Counted from the first letter of the stretch, positions 18,491 to 27,414 are shown. The stretch: 64,000 nt of DNA from Leptospira selangorensis (GCF_004769405.1 NZ_RQES01000024.1:1-64000); one strand, 5' to 3'. The notes: a model not told the origin generated them from the sequence alone. Program-made: numbers and translations.

Positions 18491-19204
18491 ATGGAAGCGG
18501 TAGTTCATAAGGCAAACACGAGAGGAAAAGTGGATTTCGGTTGGTTGAAATCAAATCACACATTTTCCTTCGGAAGCTATATGAATCCGGAAAGGATCAG
18601 ATTTGGTTCTTTGCGTGTATTGAACGACGATATCGTTGCCCCGGGCAGAGGTTTCGATCCGCATCCTCACCAAGATATGGAAATCATCTCTATACCGATC
18701 AAAGGTGCTTTGGAACATCAAGACAGTATCGGAACTTCTGGAGTTATCACATCCGGAGAAGTCCAGGTGATGTCTGCTGGAACAGGGATCGTTCACTCGG
18801 AGTATAATCATTCTGAAACGGATCCTGTGAACTTTTTGCAGATTTGGGTGATACCTGATAAAAGGGGAGCCCAACCTAGATACGACCAGAAAAAATTTCT
18901 TCCGGAAGATAGGAAGAATAGGTTCCAACTGGTTGTGTCTCCTAAAGAATCTGCAGAAGGTCTTTGGATCAATCAAAATGCATGGTTCTCTTTGGGGAAT
19001 GCGGAAGCAGGAAAAGAGCTGCAATACGAATCTCGAAATAAGAGCGGTGGAGTTTATGCTTTTCTAATATCTGGAAAAGTGAATATTAACGGTACCGAGC
19101 TTTCGACTCGAGACGGTGCAGGTTTTCCAAGAACGGACCTTCTGAAGGTAAACGCTTTGGAAGATTCCGAACTTCTTCTGATGGATGTTCCTGAGATCCA
19201 ATAA
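18491..19204 (+). CDS. pirin family protein
   Basis: About 237 residues of the bicupin pirin fold. The start at 18491 has AAGGAG; a longer frame from 18425 has none. The metal site is intact: His58 and His60 in FDPHPHQDME, His102 and Glu104 in GIVHSEYNH, the same spacing as in human pirin and E. coli YhhW. The C-terminal cupin has SGGVYAFLISGKVNINGTEL. Bacterial pirins act as quercetinase-like dioxygenases or redox-sensitive regulators; which applies here is unknown. It stands alone and ends against a terminator. Confidence 0.9.
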   Translation: MEAVVHKANTRGKVDFGWLKSNHTFSFGSYMNPERIRFGSLRVLNDDIVAPGRGFDPHPHQDMEIISIPIKGALEHQDSIGTSGVITSGEVQVMSAGTGIVHSEYNHSETDPVNFLQIWVIPDKRGAQPRYDQKKFLPEDRKNRFQLVVSPKESAEGLWINQNAWFSLGNAEAGKELQYESRNKSGGVYAFLISGKVNINGTELSTRDGAGFPRTDLLKVNALEDSELLLMDVPEIQ

Positions 19205-19213
19205 AATGTCCAC

Positions 19214-19244
19214 GGCGCAGTGTGAGATCGACGCTGCGTCTTTT
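19214..19244 (+). terminator. terminator between pirin and the HtrA-type gene
   Basis: GGCGCAG (19214-19220) pairs with CTGCGTC (19234-19240) with one G-T pair, a 13-base loop and TTTT directly after. It overlaps the stop codon of the converging protease gene. Confidence 0.65.
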
Positions 19245-20250
19245 ACTTCAGTTCGCCTGGTTCGATGAAAAAACTTCTGATAGAACCGTCTCTCAATAAT
19301 CGAATTCCCAATTTTCTTCCAATCGAAGTCTCATCCAATATTTTATGAAGATCATCTATAGTGTGGATCTCTTTATCATCCAGATTTATGATCAGATCTC
19401 CATTTCGTATCCCTGCTCGATCCGCAGGAGAGCCGGGTTCTAACGATAAAACCAAGATCCCTGAATCGGAACCTAACTTATTTAGAGTTTTGGTGAATGT
19501 AGGGATCTTTTGGTTTTGGCCAGCGATCCCTAAATATCCTCTTTTGACTGCACCGTTTGTGATTAAACGAGTGATCACATATTCTGCGGTGTTTGAGGCT
19601 ACTGCGAAACAGATACCTTGGGCAGGTAAAATGATCGCGGTGTTAATTCCTACTACTCTTCCCTGAAAGTCTACTAATGGTCCTCCGGAATTTCCAGGGT
19701 TTAGGGCGGCGTCCGTTTGGATCACATTATCTATCAAACGTCCATTACGAGATCTTAATGTTCTTCCAAGTGCGCTCACAACTCCTGCAGTAACGGTAGA
19801 TTCGAAACCGTAAGGATTTCCGATAGCGACTACCAATTGTCCAACCTTTAGTTTTTTCGAGTCTGTAAAGCCGGAATGAGGAAATAATCCTCCATGCACT
19901 TTAAGGACTGCAACGTCAGTATGAGGATCGTTTCCTACCAGTTCCGCTTCTTTGCTGGAGCCGTCCGAAAGGTTGGCCTTAATTTTAACCGCACCATCAA
20001 CCACATGGCTATTAGTTGCTATAAATCCGTCGGGTGTAAGAAAGAATCCGGAACCGCTTCCACCTTCTCCTTTTTTGTTAGTAACTTGTAGGTGAACTAC
20101 ACTCGGGCCTACCGAGTCCACTGCTTGTATTACGGATTTGGAGTAGGCGTCTAAAATTTCCGCCTCGTCCAATTCTTCATTCGAATTTATATCGTTCTTC
20201 TTTTCGAAAGAAGAGAGAAAGTCCGCACTTGTATTCGTAAATAATACCAT
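19243..20250 (-). CDS. HtrA/Deg-type serine protease with PDZ domain, no signal peptide
   Basis: 335 residues. The trypsin-like domain carries a full triad: His82 (ATNSHVV), Asp112 (HTDVAVL) and Ser188 (NPGNSGGP). A C-terminal PDZ domain follows (GYLGIAGQ to the end, with LSLEPGSPADRAGIRNGDLII). The odd point is the N-terminus: no signal peptide or membrane helix, whereas HtrA, DegP and DegS act in the periplasm. In-frame sequence upstream of the ATG contains no start codon before a stop, so a missed leader is unlikely. It may act in the cytoplasm, or be exported by another route. A long disordered acidic stretch (NSNEELDEAEI) precedes the protease domain. Confidence 0.88.
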   Translation of the reverse strand: MVLFTNTSADFLSSFEKKNDINSNEELDEAEILDAYSKSVIQAVDSVGPSVVHLQVTNKKGEGGSGSGFFLTPDGFIATNSHVVDGAVKIKANLSDGSSKEAELVGNDPHTDVAVLKVHGGLFPHSGFTDSKKLKVGQLVVAIGNPYGFESTVTAGVVSALGRTLRSRNGRLIDNVIQTDAALNPGNSGGPLVDFQGRVVGINTAIILPAQGICFAVASNTAEYVITRLITNGAVKRGYLGIAGQNQKIPTFTKTLNKLGSDSGILVLSLEPGSPADRAGIRNGDLIINLDDKEIHTIDDLHKILDETSIGRKLGIRLLRDGSIRSFFIEPGELK

Positions 20251-20489
20251 AATCTTTTTGACTCCGGCTTCTATTAGAAAGTCCCTAAAAGATAGACATC
20301 GCTCATTTCAAAATCGGAAAATACTTCTGTTTTGCACTTGCAGTTGGACTCGATTCTTGTAAAAACATGGTCTTTTTGAATCAGGAGATATATGTGAGTA
20401 AGGAAAAATTCGAAGTTTAGAAAAAAATAATGGTTCAATCGACAAACAAATTATTGTACACCGAGTCCAAATTTAATCTTATATTCTAA

Positions 20490-20801
20490 TTATTTTTTCC
20501 AATCTTCAGGCTTTGGAGACACTGGTTTATAATAAACAGTAGTAGTTCCTTGGGAGAACATCTCAGGCACGGTCCTTCTCCAATTCACGAAATGAGGGGT
20601 TTCCAGATGAGACTTACGTTTGGATTCGCTTTCGTAAGCTTCTATGATCAAAAATCTGCCTTCGTCTCCATCGTTTTGAAGCAAATCGAATCTAAGAACA
20701 CCGTTCTCTTTGAGAGATTCTTTGGATAGTTCACTGCTAATTTCCTGAAATTCTTGGATCCTTTCCGGAAGTATTTTGTAAGAAGAGACTGTAACGATCA
20801 T
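20490..20801 (-). CDS. antibiotic biosynthesis monooxygenase (ABM) domain protein
   Basis: About 103 residues, one dimeric alpha+beta-barrel domain. The ATG at 20801 (MIVTVSSYKIL) has GGGG just upstream; a TTG at 20816 would add five residues. Typical ABM features are ENGVLRFDLLQNDGDEGRFLIIEAYESE and HLETPHFVNW. Related small proteins such as YgiN oxidise quinols without a cofactor. The substrate is unknown. It is a single gene between the protease and nitronate monooxygenase genes. Confidence 0.85.
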   Translation of the reverse strand: MIVTVSSYKILPERIQEFQEISSELSKESLKENGVLRFDLLQNDGDEGRFLIIEAYESESKRKSHLETPHFVNWRRTVPEMFSQGTTTVYYKPVSPKPEDWKK

Positions 20802-20883
20802 AGTCCCCAGTTTCAATATCCGATTTTCTTCTGCCAGAAAAAAAAGATAGATGGAATCCGATTAGAATGAAAGCTTTCCTCTT

Positions 20884-21801
20884 ATGAAAATAAAAACTCC
20901 CGTAACGGAGATGCTTGGAATCGATCTGCCCATTATCGGGGCTCCCATGTTTCTCGTTTCATACCCTGATCTAGTTGTTGCAGTTTCCGAAGCCGGAGGC
21001 CTTGGAACATTCCCCTCTCAGAACTACCGGACCATAGAAGAATTAAGAAGAGGTTTGGAAGATATCCGATCCAGGACTAAAAAACCGATCGGCGTTAACT
21101 TAATTTTACATAAAGCTCATAACCCTAACTGGGCAAAACACTTAGAAATACTTTTAGAATTCAAAGTAGAGTTGATCATCACTAGCTTAGGAAGTCCTCG
21201 TTCTATTATCAATGAGGCAAAATCAGTGGGCACAAAAGTTTTCTGCGACGTAACTACATTAAGACATGCGAATTTAGTTGCTAAGTCTGGAGCGGACGCT
21301 TTGGTCGCAGTTGCTCAAGGTGCCGGTGGACATGCCGGAAATATTTCTCCTTTCAGTTTATTCCCTTATCTGAAAAAAGAGATCGGTCTTCCTGTTCTTG
21401 CAGCCGGTGCGATCAGTGGTGGAGCACAAATGGCCGCTGCAATGTCTTTAGGAGCAGATGCAGTTTATATCGGAACAAGATTAATCGCTACCAAAGAGGC
21501 TGCTGCTTCTCAAGAATATAAAGAGATGATCGTTGAGTCCGCGCCGGAAGAGATCGTTTATACCGAAAAAATTTCAGGAATCCCTGCAAACTGGTTAAAA
21601 CGTTCCGTAGAAAAAGCGGGAGATAATTTCCATAACGAAGGTAGTACGGATATCGACCAGGAATTCAAACGTTGGAGAGATATTTGGTCTGCAGGTCACG
21701 GAGTGGCTCAGATCGATTCCATTATTCCTGCGGGAGATGTTATAAAAGGAATGGCTGCGGAGTACGCTGATATCGTAAATAAGCTGCCTAAACTAGTTTG
21801 A
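20884..21801 (+). CDS. nitronate monooxygenase-type flavoprotein
   Basis: 305 residues of the NMO/2-nitropropane dioxygenase TIM-barrel family, FMN-dependent. It shows the N-terminal LGIDLPIIGAPM, GGLGTFPSQNYR, the phosphate-binding AAGAISGGAQMAAAMSLGADAVYIGTRL and the central VAQGAGGHAGN where the catalytic histidine lies. It would oxidise nitronates such as propionate-3-nitronate, or act as a related enoyl reductase (FabK is in the same superfamily). The ribosome site is weak. It is monocistronic, with a strong terminator 20 bases after the stop. Confidence 0.88.
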   Translation: MKIKTPVTEMLGIDLPIIGAPMFLVSYPDLVVAVSEAGGLGTFPSQNYRTIEELRRGLEDIRSRTKKPIGVNLILHKAHNPNWAKHLEILLEFKVELIITSLGSPRSIINEAKSVGTKVFCDVTTLRHANLVAKSGADALVAVAQGAGGHAGNISPFSLFPYLKKEIGLPVLAAGAISGGAQMAAAMSLGADAVYIGTRLIATKEAAASQEYKEMIVESAPEEIVYTEKISGIPANWLKRSVEKAGDNFHNEGSTDIDQEFKRWRDIWSAGHGVAQIDSIIPAGDVIKGMAAEYADIVNKLPKLV

Positions 21802-21817
21802 TATTTTAGAATATTCT

Positions 21818-21842
21818 AAACCCCCGGTTCCGGGGGTTTTTT
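21818..21842. terminator. strong rho-independent terminator
   Basis: AAACCCCC (21818-21825), GGTTCC loop, GGGGGTTTTTT. It ends the nitronate monooxygenase transcript and also faces the converging DUF1145 gene. Confidence 0.9.
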
Positions 21843-21847
21843 GTAAC

Positions 21848-22129
21848 TTATTTCTTATCTGAAAAGCTTACAGGAATTAGGTGGAATACACCGAATACAA
21901 AAACCTGAGCTGCATCTGCGATTTTAAATCCGCCTCTATCTCCTGCACGAAAGGTATAGATCCCAACTTCCAAAACGTGGATACCTAAGATCACCCAACC
22001 TAGAGTGAGAACGATTCCGTCTAAACTTGGATGTAAATTTGTGAGTTGTACGATTCCACTCAATACTCCCAACCATAAAAGCCAAAATGCGGCAGTGGAA
22101 GCCTTGGATATATTATTTACTAAATTCAT
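21848..22129 (-). CDS. DUF1145-like small membrane protein
   Basis: 93 residues with three hydrophobic helices (AAFWLLWLGVLSGIVQL, GIVLTLGWVILGIHVLEV, DAAQVFVFGVFHLIPV). The start has GAGAGG at good distance. Length and layout resemble the DUF1145/YhhL family of inner-membrane proteins of unknown function. It is isolated from other genes by a terminator and a dispersed repeat upstream. Confidence 0.6.
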   Translation of the reverse strand: MNLVNNISKASTAAFWLLWLGVLSGIVQLTNLHPSLDGIVLTLGWVILGIHVLEVGIYTFRAGDRGGFKIADAAQVFVFGVFHLIPVSFSDKK

Positions 22130-22200
22130 TCTTTTCCTCTCGAAAAATCGATTCCGAGTATAGCAATCGATACAGAGGATTTGGTCAAGAAGAAGTTTAT

Positions 22201-22276
22201 CTCACGCATAGACGCAAAGTCGCGGAGTTTGGGTTTCAGTATTTAAAAGACTCTGTGTCTTCGCGCCTCTATTAGC
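22201..22276. repeat. imperfect inverted repeat, member of a dispersed family
   Basis: Left arm about 22205-22227 (ATAGACGCAAAGTCGCGGAG) and right arm about 22247-22270 (CTCTGTGTCTTCGCGCCTCT) match in 16 of 23 positions, many others being G-T pairs. A related structure sits at 60263-60385. Both lie upstream of core genes. This class of CGCAAAG/CGCGGAG repeat is probably a dispersed element or folded RNA. Confidence 0.5.
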
Positions 22277-22283
22277 TCTGCGG

Positions 22284-22922
22284 CTAAGAACCGGATTCTA
22301 CTTCTATCTTTTCGTCTTGTTCCGATTCGTTTAAGACCGGGCTTGCGATCTTATCCAAAAGAGACTTTAGGATATCGTAATATGGAAGCACTTTAGGTCC
22401 GACTGATTTTCCGAATTTGTTCTCGTAACTTGTCCTAAGTGTAGCCTCTTCATCTCCTCCCATAAAGTAAGAAGAAGAAGCATTTCCTTCCCAAAGAATC
22501 TCTTTCGTATCACATTTTTGGATCTGCGCTTGGATAGAAATTTTGATCCCATCTGAAGAAGGTCCGAATGTTGCTGGGCTTAACCAAACTAAAAAGGATG
22601 GTGTGGATCCTTTCAGAATTTCTTCCAATTTAAGAGTGAGAACTCCTTGGGATTTCCCCACAGGAGATTTGCAGTTTTGGTTTTTGCTCGAAGGGTCGGG
22701 ATAAACTATAAATTCCTTATGATGGGCAAGTTCTTGTTCCGCCATGGATTTTACGAGTGTCGCCTCTACTTGATTCACTTTGGAACTGGAATCGATTGCT
22801 ACAGTTAATCTTTTAAATCTGTCCAGAGAGGATTCGAAATTGGGCGCGATCCTGATCTGTTTTACCGCACAATTTGTAAATGAAGTAGAAATTAAAAATA
22901 GAAGTATTAGTTTAGATCTCAT
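22284..22922 (-). CDS. putative lipoprotein of the HpnN-like operon
   Basis: 212 residues with a lipoprotein signal (LILLFLISTSFTNC, Cys18). The mature part looks like an envelope protein with alternating strands (LTVAIDSSSKVNQVEATLV, then GVLTLKLEEILKG). It resembles the lipoprotein family annotated as MXAN_6521/LA_1396, but I recall this only loosely. Its ATG overlaps the stop of the RND transporter gene (ATGA), so it is the third gene of a lipid-trafficking operon and probably serves as its outer-membrane partner. Confidence 0.65.
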   Translation of the reverse strand: MRSKLILLFLISTSFTNCAVKQIRIAPNFESSLDRFKRLTVAIDSSSKVNQVEATLVKSMAEQELAHHKEFIVYPDPSSKNQNCKSPVGKSQGVLTLKLEEILKGSTPSFLVWLSPATFGPSSDGIKISIQAQIQKCDTKEILWEGNASSSYFMGGDEEATLRTSYENKFGKSVGPKVLPYYDILKSLLDKIASPVLNESEQDEKIEVESGS

Positions 22923-25834
22923 TTTTTCTTTCCAGTCTTCTTTTTAGGAGCTGCCTTTTTTTTGACGGCTTTTTTGGCCTTTGGTTTTGGAGAAGTTTCT
23001 TCTATTACAAATTTGGAAACTGGTTCAGGAGCTTCTTCATCCTCGGGGCCTAAGCCTAAAGGTACTGCTTCGTCTTCTTCTTGTTTGCGACTTCTGTATG
23101 CTAACTCCAAAATCGCAGGGAGTAGGGTAAGGGCGATCAACAAACAAGCCGCAATACCGATAGTTGCTATTTTCCCGATAGAATGTAGGCCTCTTTGGTT
23201 TGCAAGAAGTAACGCGCTCCATCCTACTAAAGTGGTCAATGTGGATGCGATTACCGCAGGGCCGACCATAGCCATTGCTTTTACTATATCATGATCTTCT
23301 CTAAATCTATAATAGATATAGATACCGTTCTGTATTCCGTATCCTATGATGACCGGGAATACTAAAACATTCATAAAATTTAATTTAAGATCTATTATTG
23401 CCATAACTCCTACGGTTACCAATAGCCCCAATAAAAGTGGGATCAAGGAAAGTAGTGCAGGCAAAAACGCTCGATAGAATAGTATCAGAACTATGATCAC
23501 AAGGCCCAAAGTGATAAAGAATGCGGCAACTCCTTCTCTTTTTACGATCATGATGAGCTGTGCAAAGAGCATCAAACTTCCTGCAGTATCCGTTTGGAAT
23601 GTGTAAGATCTTGCTTGGGCAATATCCTTATAAGGCCTATGCTCCAAGATCGTATCTACCGTCCCTGGGAGGATTTTTATGGAGAGAAGTTTTTCTTTAG
23701 AGTAAGTATTCAGTGCGTTTAATAGAATTTTATTTTCCGCAGCAGAATAATTTTCTTTAACCGGATCTATTTCGGATTCTTTTTGAGTTCCTGTGGAATA
23801 TAGGATCGCATTTAGGGTCCTTCTGGAAATTTTAGGAACTTCTAATCTACCGATTGCAGCAAAGAACTCTAATAATTTTCCTCCATGCCATAAGGCTACC
23901 TTAGGATACAGGAATAATAGATGTCCTTTTTCTTTGGAACTTGCAACTTCCTTGAACTGAGAGGAAAAATAATCCGGAACCGCTGTGTAATCGTAAGGTT
24001 TAATGGATAAGAATAATTTTGCCTTAGGCAGATATTTTCTCTGCTCTGGTTTTAAGAAGGAAGCTTTTACCGGCTTCATATCTTTCGCAAGTTGATCTAA
24101 AACTTTACGGTTTTCTAATTGTTGAGAATAAGGAGGAACAAAGTTCCAAAGAGAAACGACTTGGTCCACGGAACCGGCAATCGATTCAGGAACCGGATTC
24201 AAATAATCGAATACTGCTTCGGATTCTTCTAAACTTTTTACTACGATTGCTTGAGGATCCGAAGAAATATCAAAACGATCCGCAATCTCGTCGTATAAGT
24301 TTACGGATTCCAAATTTTCAACCAATAGGTTTCTTCCGTTTACGTCGAATTGGACCTTTGGAGCGAATACCCCAAAGAGCAGTACAAGAACTAAGACGCT
24401 TGCAGATAGAATTCCTGGTCTAGAATAAAATTTTCTTAATAAACCGGAAGGTGTTTGTTGTTCCTCGTTTAATAGGAAAGCTTTAGAAAGGGAAGGGAAC
24501 CATTTCAAAAGAAGAGCTATCTGTAATGCAGTTACACCATACATTGCAATTGCGATCAGAATGATTCCGTAAGTTGCGATAATTCCGAACTCGCTGAATC
24601 CTCTAAATTCAGAGAAAGATAGAACTACGAATGCGGAAGTAGTAGTTAATGCTGAACTAAAAGAAGCAATTCCTGTATGATAGATCGTATCCTTGATGGC
24701 TCTTACGATATCTTGTTTTTTGGTGAATTCTTCCCTGAATCTATATAAAAATTGGATCCCATAGTCTATACCGAGACCCATTAGAATGGAGCCGATAATA
24801 CTTGTGATACTATTCAATTGTCCTATGACGAGCCCGGTTAAACCGAATGTCATGAGTAGTCCACTGAGTAGAGAGAACAGTAGGATGATTATAAAAAGTG
24901 GATTACGGAAAAATAATAAAAGTAGAAGTCCTATTCCTAAAAAAGAGGCAATTCCGATCGGCTTTAATGCTTTGACCAAGGTTTCATAATCGTCTTGGTT
25001 AAGCTTATAAGCTCCGGTGTAACCTGCGTAAATTCCGTCTTCTTCTATCCCTAAACTTTTTACTATACCTTGGACTTTCGTGTCTATTTTTTCCAAGAAC
25101 TCAATGTCCACAAAAGAGCCGGTCGGTTTGATCAGGACGATAAGCATTCCTTTTTCAGGAGAAATATTATATTCGTCGAATATATCTCTTTTGGCGAGTT
25201 TTTGGTATTTGGAAATAATATCCGTGAAGTCGGGATTATATTCTTCGTTAGTAAGTTTGATGAAGAATGGATTTGCTTTTTCTATTTCATCATCTATCTT
25301 ACGTTTTACTCTTTTTCGGATCTCTTTTAGATCTTCCGTTTTTAAGAATAAAGGAAGTCTATCCTGTAAAAAGGAAACATTATATCTATAAGAAACATAA
25401 CGAACTAATTCTTTGTCTTTTAAAACTTCCGTAGCAAGTTTGTCGGAGGCCTTCTTGAGTGCGATCTCTCTAGCTTTATAATAAGCGATATTCTTACGTT
25501 TTGCTTCGTCGGCTAATTCTAATTCTTTCTTTTGGGTTTCAGGATCACCGTTACGTTTGGCTTGGAATGCCTTAGTAAGATGTTCCGTCATTCCCTTGTC
25601 ATCTTGGAATTTGAGAGCTACAGTGTAGAATCCACTACCGCCGATCATTTCAATCACGCGTTTTGTTTGAACAACGGATGGGTTATCGGAAGGAAGAAGT
25701 TGTAGGTTATCGCTGTTAATGGAAAGTCTGGTGGCTAAAAGCGCGGAGATCACCAGGAAGATAAATAGGATTGCGGAAGAAGCGGCCGGTTTGGTTAACA
25801 CCAACTCGGTCGCTTTAGAAAGAAGTTTTCTCAT
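22919..25834 (-). CDS. RND/MMPL transporter, HpnN-like
   Basis: 971 residues with the internal duplication of RND proteins: one N-terminal helix, a large periplasmic domain (about 40-290), a block of helices (about 290-450), then a second helix, second periplasmic domain and second helix block ending near 920. Sterol-sensing-like stretches such as GIGLLLLLFFRNPLFI and GSILMGLGIDYGIQFLYRFREE are typical of HpnN, which moves hopanoids to the outer membrane. The C-terminal tail is unusual: about 35 residues rich in Lys, Ala and Pro. It follows an HpnM/MlaC-like gene with a one-base TGATG overlap. The substrate (hopanoid or other lipid) is inferred from family and context. Confidence 0.85.
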   Translation of the reverse strand: MRKLLSKATELVLTKPAASSAILFIFLVISALLATRLSINSDNLQLLPSDNPSVVQTKRVIEMIGGSGFYTVALKFQDDKGMTEHLTKAFQAKRNGDPETQKKELELADEAKRKNIAYYKAREIALKKASDKLATEVLKDKELVRYVSYRYNVSFLQDRLPLFLKTEDLKEIRKRVKRKIDDEIEKANPFFIKLTNEEYNPDFTDIISKYQKLAKRDIFDEYNISPEKGMLIVLIKPTGSFVDIEFLEKIDTKVQGIVKSLGIEEDGIYAGYTGAYKLNQDDYETLVKALKPIGIASFLGIGLLLLLFFRNPLFIIILLFSLLSGLLMTFGLTGLVIGQLNSITSIIGSILMGLGIDYGIQFLYRFREEFTKKQDIVRAIKDTIYHTGIASFSSALTTTSAFVVLSFSEFRGFSEFGIIATYGIILIAIAMYGVTALQIALLLKWFPSLSKAFLLNEEQQTPSGLLRKFYSRPGILSASVLVLVLLFGVFAPKVQFDVNGRNLLVENLESVNLYDEIADRFDISSDPQAIVVKSLEESEAVFDYLNPVPESIAGSVDQVVSLWNFVPPYSQQLENRKVLDQLAKDMKPVKASFLKPEQRKYLPKAKLFLSIKPYDYTAVPDYFSSQFKEVASSKEKGHLLFLYPKVALWHGGKLLEFFAAIGRLEVPKISRRTLNAILYSTGTQKESEIDPVKENYSAAENKILLNALNTYSKEKLLSIKILPGTVDTILEHRPYKDIAQARSYTFQTDTAGSLMLFAQLIMIVKREGVAAFFITLGLVIIVLILFYRAFLPALLSLIPLLLGLLVTVGVMAIIDLKLNFMNVLVFPVIIGYGIQNGIYIYYRFREDHDIVKAMAMVGPAVIASTLTTLVGWSALLLANQRGLHSIGKIATIGIAACLLIALTLLPAILELAYRSRKQEEDEAVPLGLGPEDEEAPEPVSKFVIEETSPKPKAKKAVKKKAAPKKKTGKKK

Positions 25835-26418
25835 CAGTTCTTAGCTGCTTTTTGTATTAGGGAGATTGTCCCCTTGATTCCGTTTTTCTTAATAGACGGC
25901 TCTATGTTTTTAGTGCGGTTGATCTCTGTAGCGAGTTTACCTTCTGTTTCGAAATCGCTGATGTACCAAGCTCCATCTGATTCGGAAAGTATCCAAGCAA
26001 ACTTGATCTGATCGGAACCCTTATAAAGAATAGAAGAACCGATCCTGGCTTGTTTACCATTTACGCTAGGTTTATCGTAAGTGATGTCGATTTTATCAAA
26101 ATATTTGAATGCGATTGGAAATGCTTTGTTTATAATATATTCGGAGATCGCTTCTTCGAATTCTTTTCTTTCCGCAGCGGAAATTTTATGATCTCCAATG
26201 AGTTTTTCGGAGAATTTTCCCACATGGATCAAAGCTATGGCCTTGTCGTTTTTCTTATAACGGATAAAGCCGATCAATTTTTTAACGGCGGATAACGTCT
26301 GCTCTTCTGCCGAAACTTCGGGAGAAGTGGTTTGGGTTTCGTTGGTAGTTTGGGAATCCTGGGCGAAAAGAAAACCCGAGGAAAGTAAACAAAACAATAA
26401 AATTTGAAATAGTTTCAC
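25834..26418 (-). CDS. MlaC/HpnM-like periplasmic lipid-binding protein
   Basis: 194 residues with a signal peptide (LLFCLLSSGFLFAQ). The mature domain is of the toluene-tolerance Ttg2/MlaC type: LIGFIRYKKNDKAIALI, FEEAISEYIINKAFPIAFKYFDKIDI, then KFAWILSESDGAWYISDFETEG. HpnM is a member of this family and is commonly found beside HpnN, matching this layout. It would carry a lipid across the periplasm. The start is GTG with AGG 9 bases upstream. First gene of the operon. Confidence 0.8.
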   Translation of the reverse strand: MKLFQILLFCLLSSGFLFAQDSQTTNETQTTSPEVSAEEQTLSAVKKLIGFIRYKKNDKAIALIHVGKFSEKLIGDHKISAAERKEFEEAISEYIINKAFPIAFKYFDKIDITYDKPSVNGKQARIGSSILYKGSDQIKFAWILSESDGAWYISDFETEGKLATEINRTKNIEPSIKKNGIKGTISLIQKAAKN

Positions 26419-26538
26419 AGATATTACCTAAGGAAGGATCGATCCGGAAATTTTACAATCAGGTAAAAACAGACTGCATACTGGCCGGACAAATTTACAG
26501 TAATGTACGGGGAAGGCTTAAGTCAACGGAAATTAGAC

Positions 26539-27351
26539 TTAATTCGGGCGTAGAAAATCATAGGCTTGGCTTCCACAAGAAAATGATAAAGCTTTCGGTG
26601 TTAGGCAAGTTAAGATAAGAGGATGTTTCGCCTTGTACTGCTCCACTAAAATTTGAACGGTATGTTCCTTTGCCAGGTCTGCAGCCCAATCATGATAACT
26701 GATCGGTATCCCTGGATGAACAGTTTTGAGACTTCTATGACTGTCGGCGCCATCCTTGTTCAGACATGCATGGGTTGCAAAGGTATAATTACCATGTAGA
26801 CCTTCTTCTGCATCGAAACAATTTCCAACTTCTTCCGTATGTTCTAAGATCGGAAGAAGATTAAAATAACCTGTTTGGATCTCTTTCATACTTAAAAAAA
26901 TCCAAGGATGTTCAATCGGAGCGAGAATGCTCACCATAGGATAATTCTCCGCCCAATTCGAATGAGAATAAAAATCCTGAGCGATATGTAGAGCCATTCC
27001 TAATTTCATTAGCCCGGTAAGATGATTTGTTTCTCTGTAAGAATCATCCTTTAAGGTCCTGAAACGATCCGCACATCCCAGAATATTATCATTATCGCAA
27101 TGATATGCGTCATTATTCATGAAGGCTGCATCCGCTCTCAGATTACCTTGGACGATCAACTCCATACAGTCGATTTTCAGATCCCAACCGGTTTTATCAG
27201 CAAATTCGAGAAACGCTTCTTTTGTGACACTCGTATGAGTATGTGGGCCCTTCTTCCCGAAAGCTCTTAAAGGAGAAAGGGAAGCCAGAAAATAAACGAA
27301 AAATACAAACACCAAAAATTTAAGAAAAATAAAGTTAGTTTTACTGCTCAT
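26539..27351 (-). CDS. Het-C / zinc-dependent phospholipase C-like exported protein
   Basis: About 270 residues from the ATG at 27351; a TTG at 27363 is less likely. A signal peptide covers about residues 1-35 (LKFLVFVFFVYFLASLSPL). The mature protein is helical with spaced metal ligands: HTHTSVTKEA near the N-terminus, NNDAYHCDND, and ALHIAQDFYSHSNWAENY, the hallmark of the Het-C and zinc phospholipase C fold. Late histidines (SYHDWAADLAKEH) complete a plausible site. Six cysteines may form disulfides. The substrate is unknown; a secreted lipase or nuclease is possible. The start codon lies inside a 14-base-arm inverted repeat. Confidence 0.7.
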   Translation of the reverse strand: MSSKTNFIFLKFLVFVFFVYFLASLSPLRAFGKKGPHTHTSVTKEAFLEFADKTGWDLKIDCMELIVQGNLRADAAFMNNDAYHCDNDNILGCADRFRTLKDDSYRETNHLTGLMKLGMALHIAQDFYSHSNWAENYPMVSILAPIEHPWIFLSMKEIQTGYFNLLPILEHTEEVGNCFDAEEGLHGNYTFATHACLNKDGADSHRSLKTVHPGIPISYHDWAADLAKEHTVQILVEQYKAKHPLILTCLTPKALSFSCGSQAYDFLRPN

Positions 27352-27414
27352 ATATGTAATCAAGCAATTACATATATGAGACCCGGAATTTTTCCTAAGT
27401 AATCAAATAATTAC
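27347..27414. promoter_or_regulatory. two tandem dyads overlapping the Het-C-like gene start
   Basis: The first dyad has perfect 14-base arms, 27347-27360 and 27367-27380, around CAAGCA. The second, 27399-27414, repeats its core: GTAATCAAATAATTAC against GTAATCAAGCAATTAC, 43 bases apart. Two copies of a 16-base palindrome suggest a repressor operator pair. In RNA the first dyad would also hide the start codon in an AU-rich stem, so translational control is an alternative. Confidence 0.6.

Noticed and set aside
18551..19024. 157-codon antisense frame inside the pirin gene
   Set aside because: Overlaps a clear pirin gene with conserved metal ligands; reading frame is a shadow.
20390..20420. 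Short frame starting GTGAGTAAGGAAAAATTCG with an AGGAG upstream, reading like the first residues of EF-Tu
   Set aside because: Only eight codons before a stop; nothing downstream resembles an elongation factor, so it is most likely chance.
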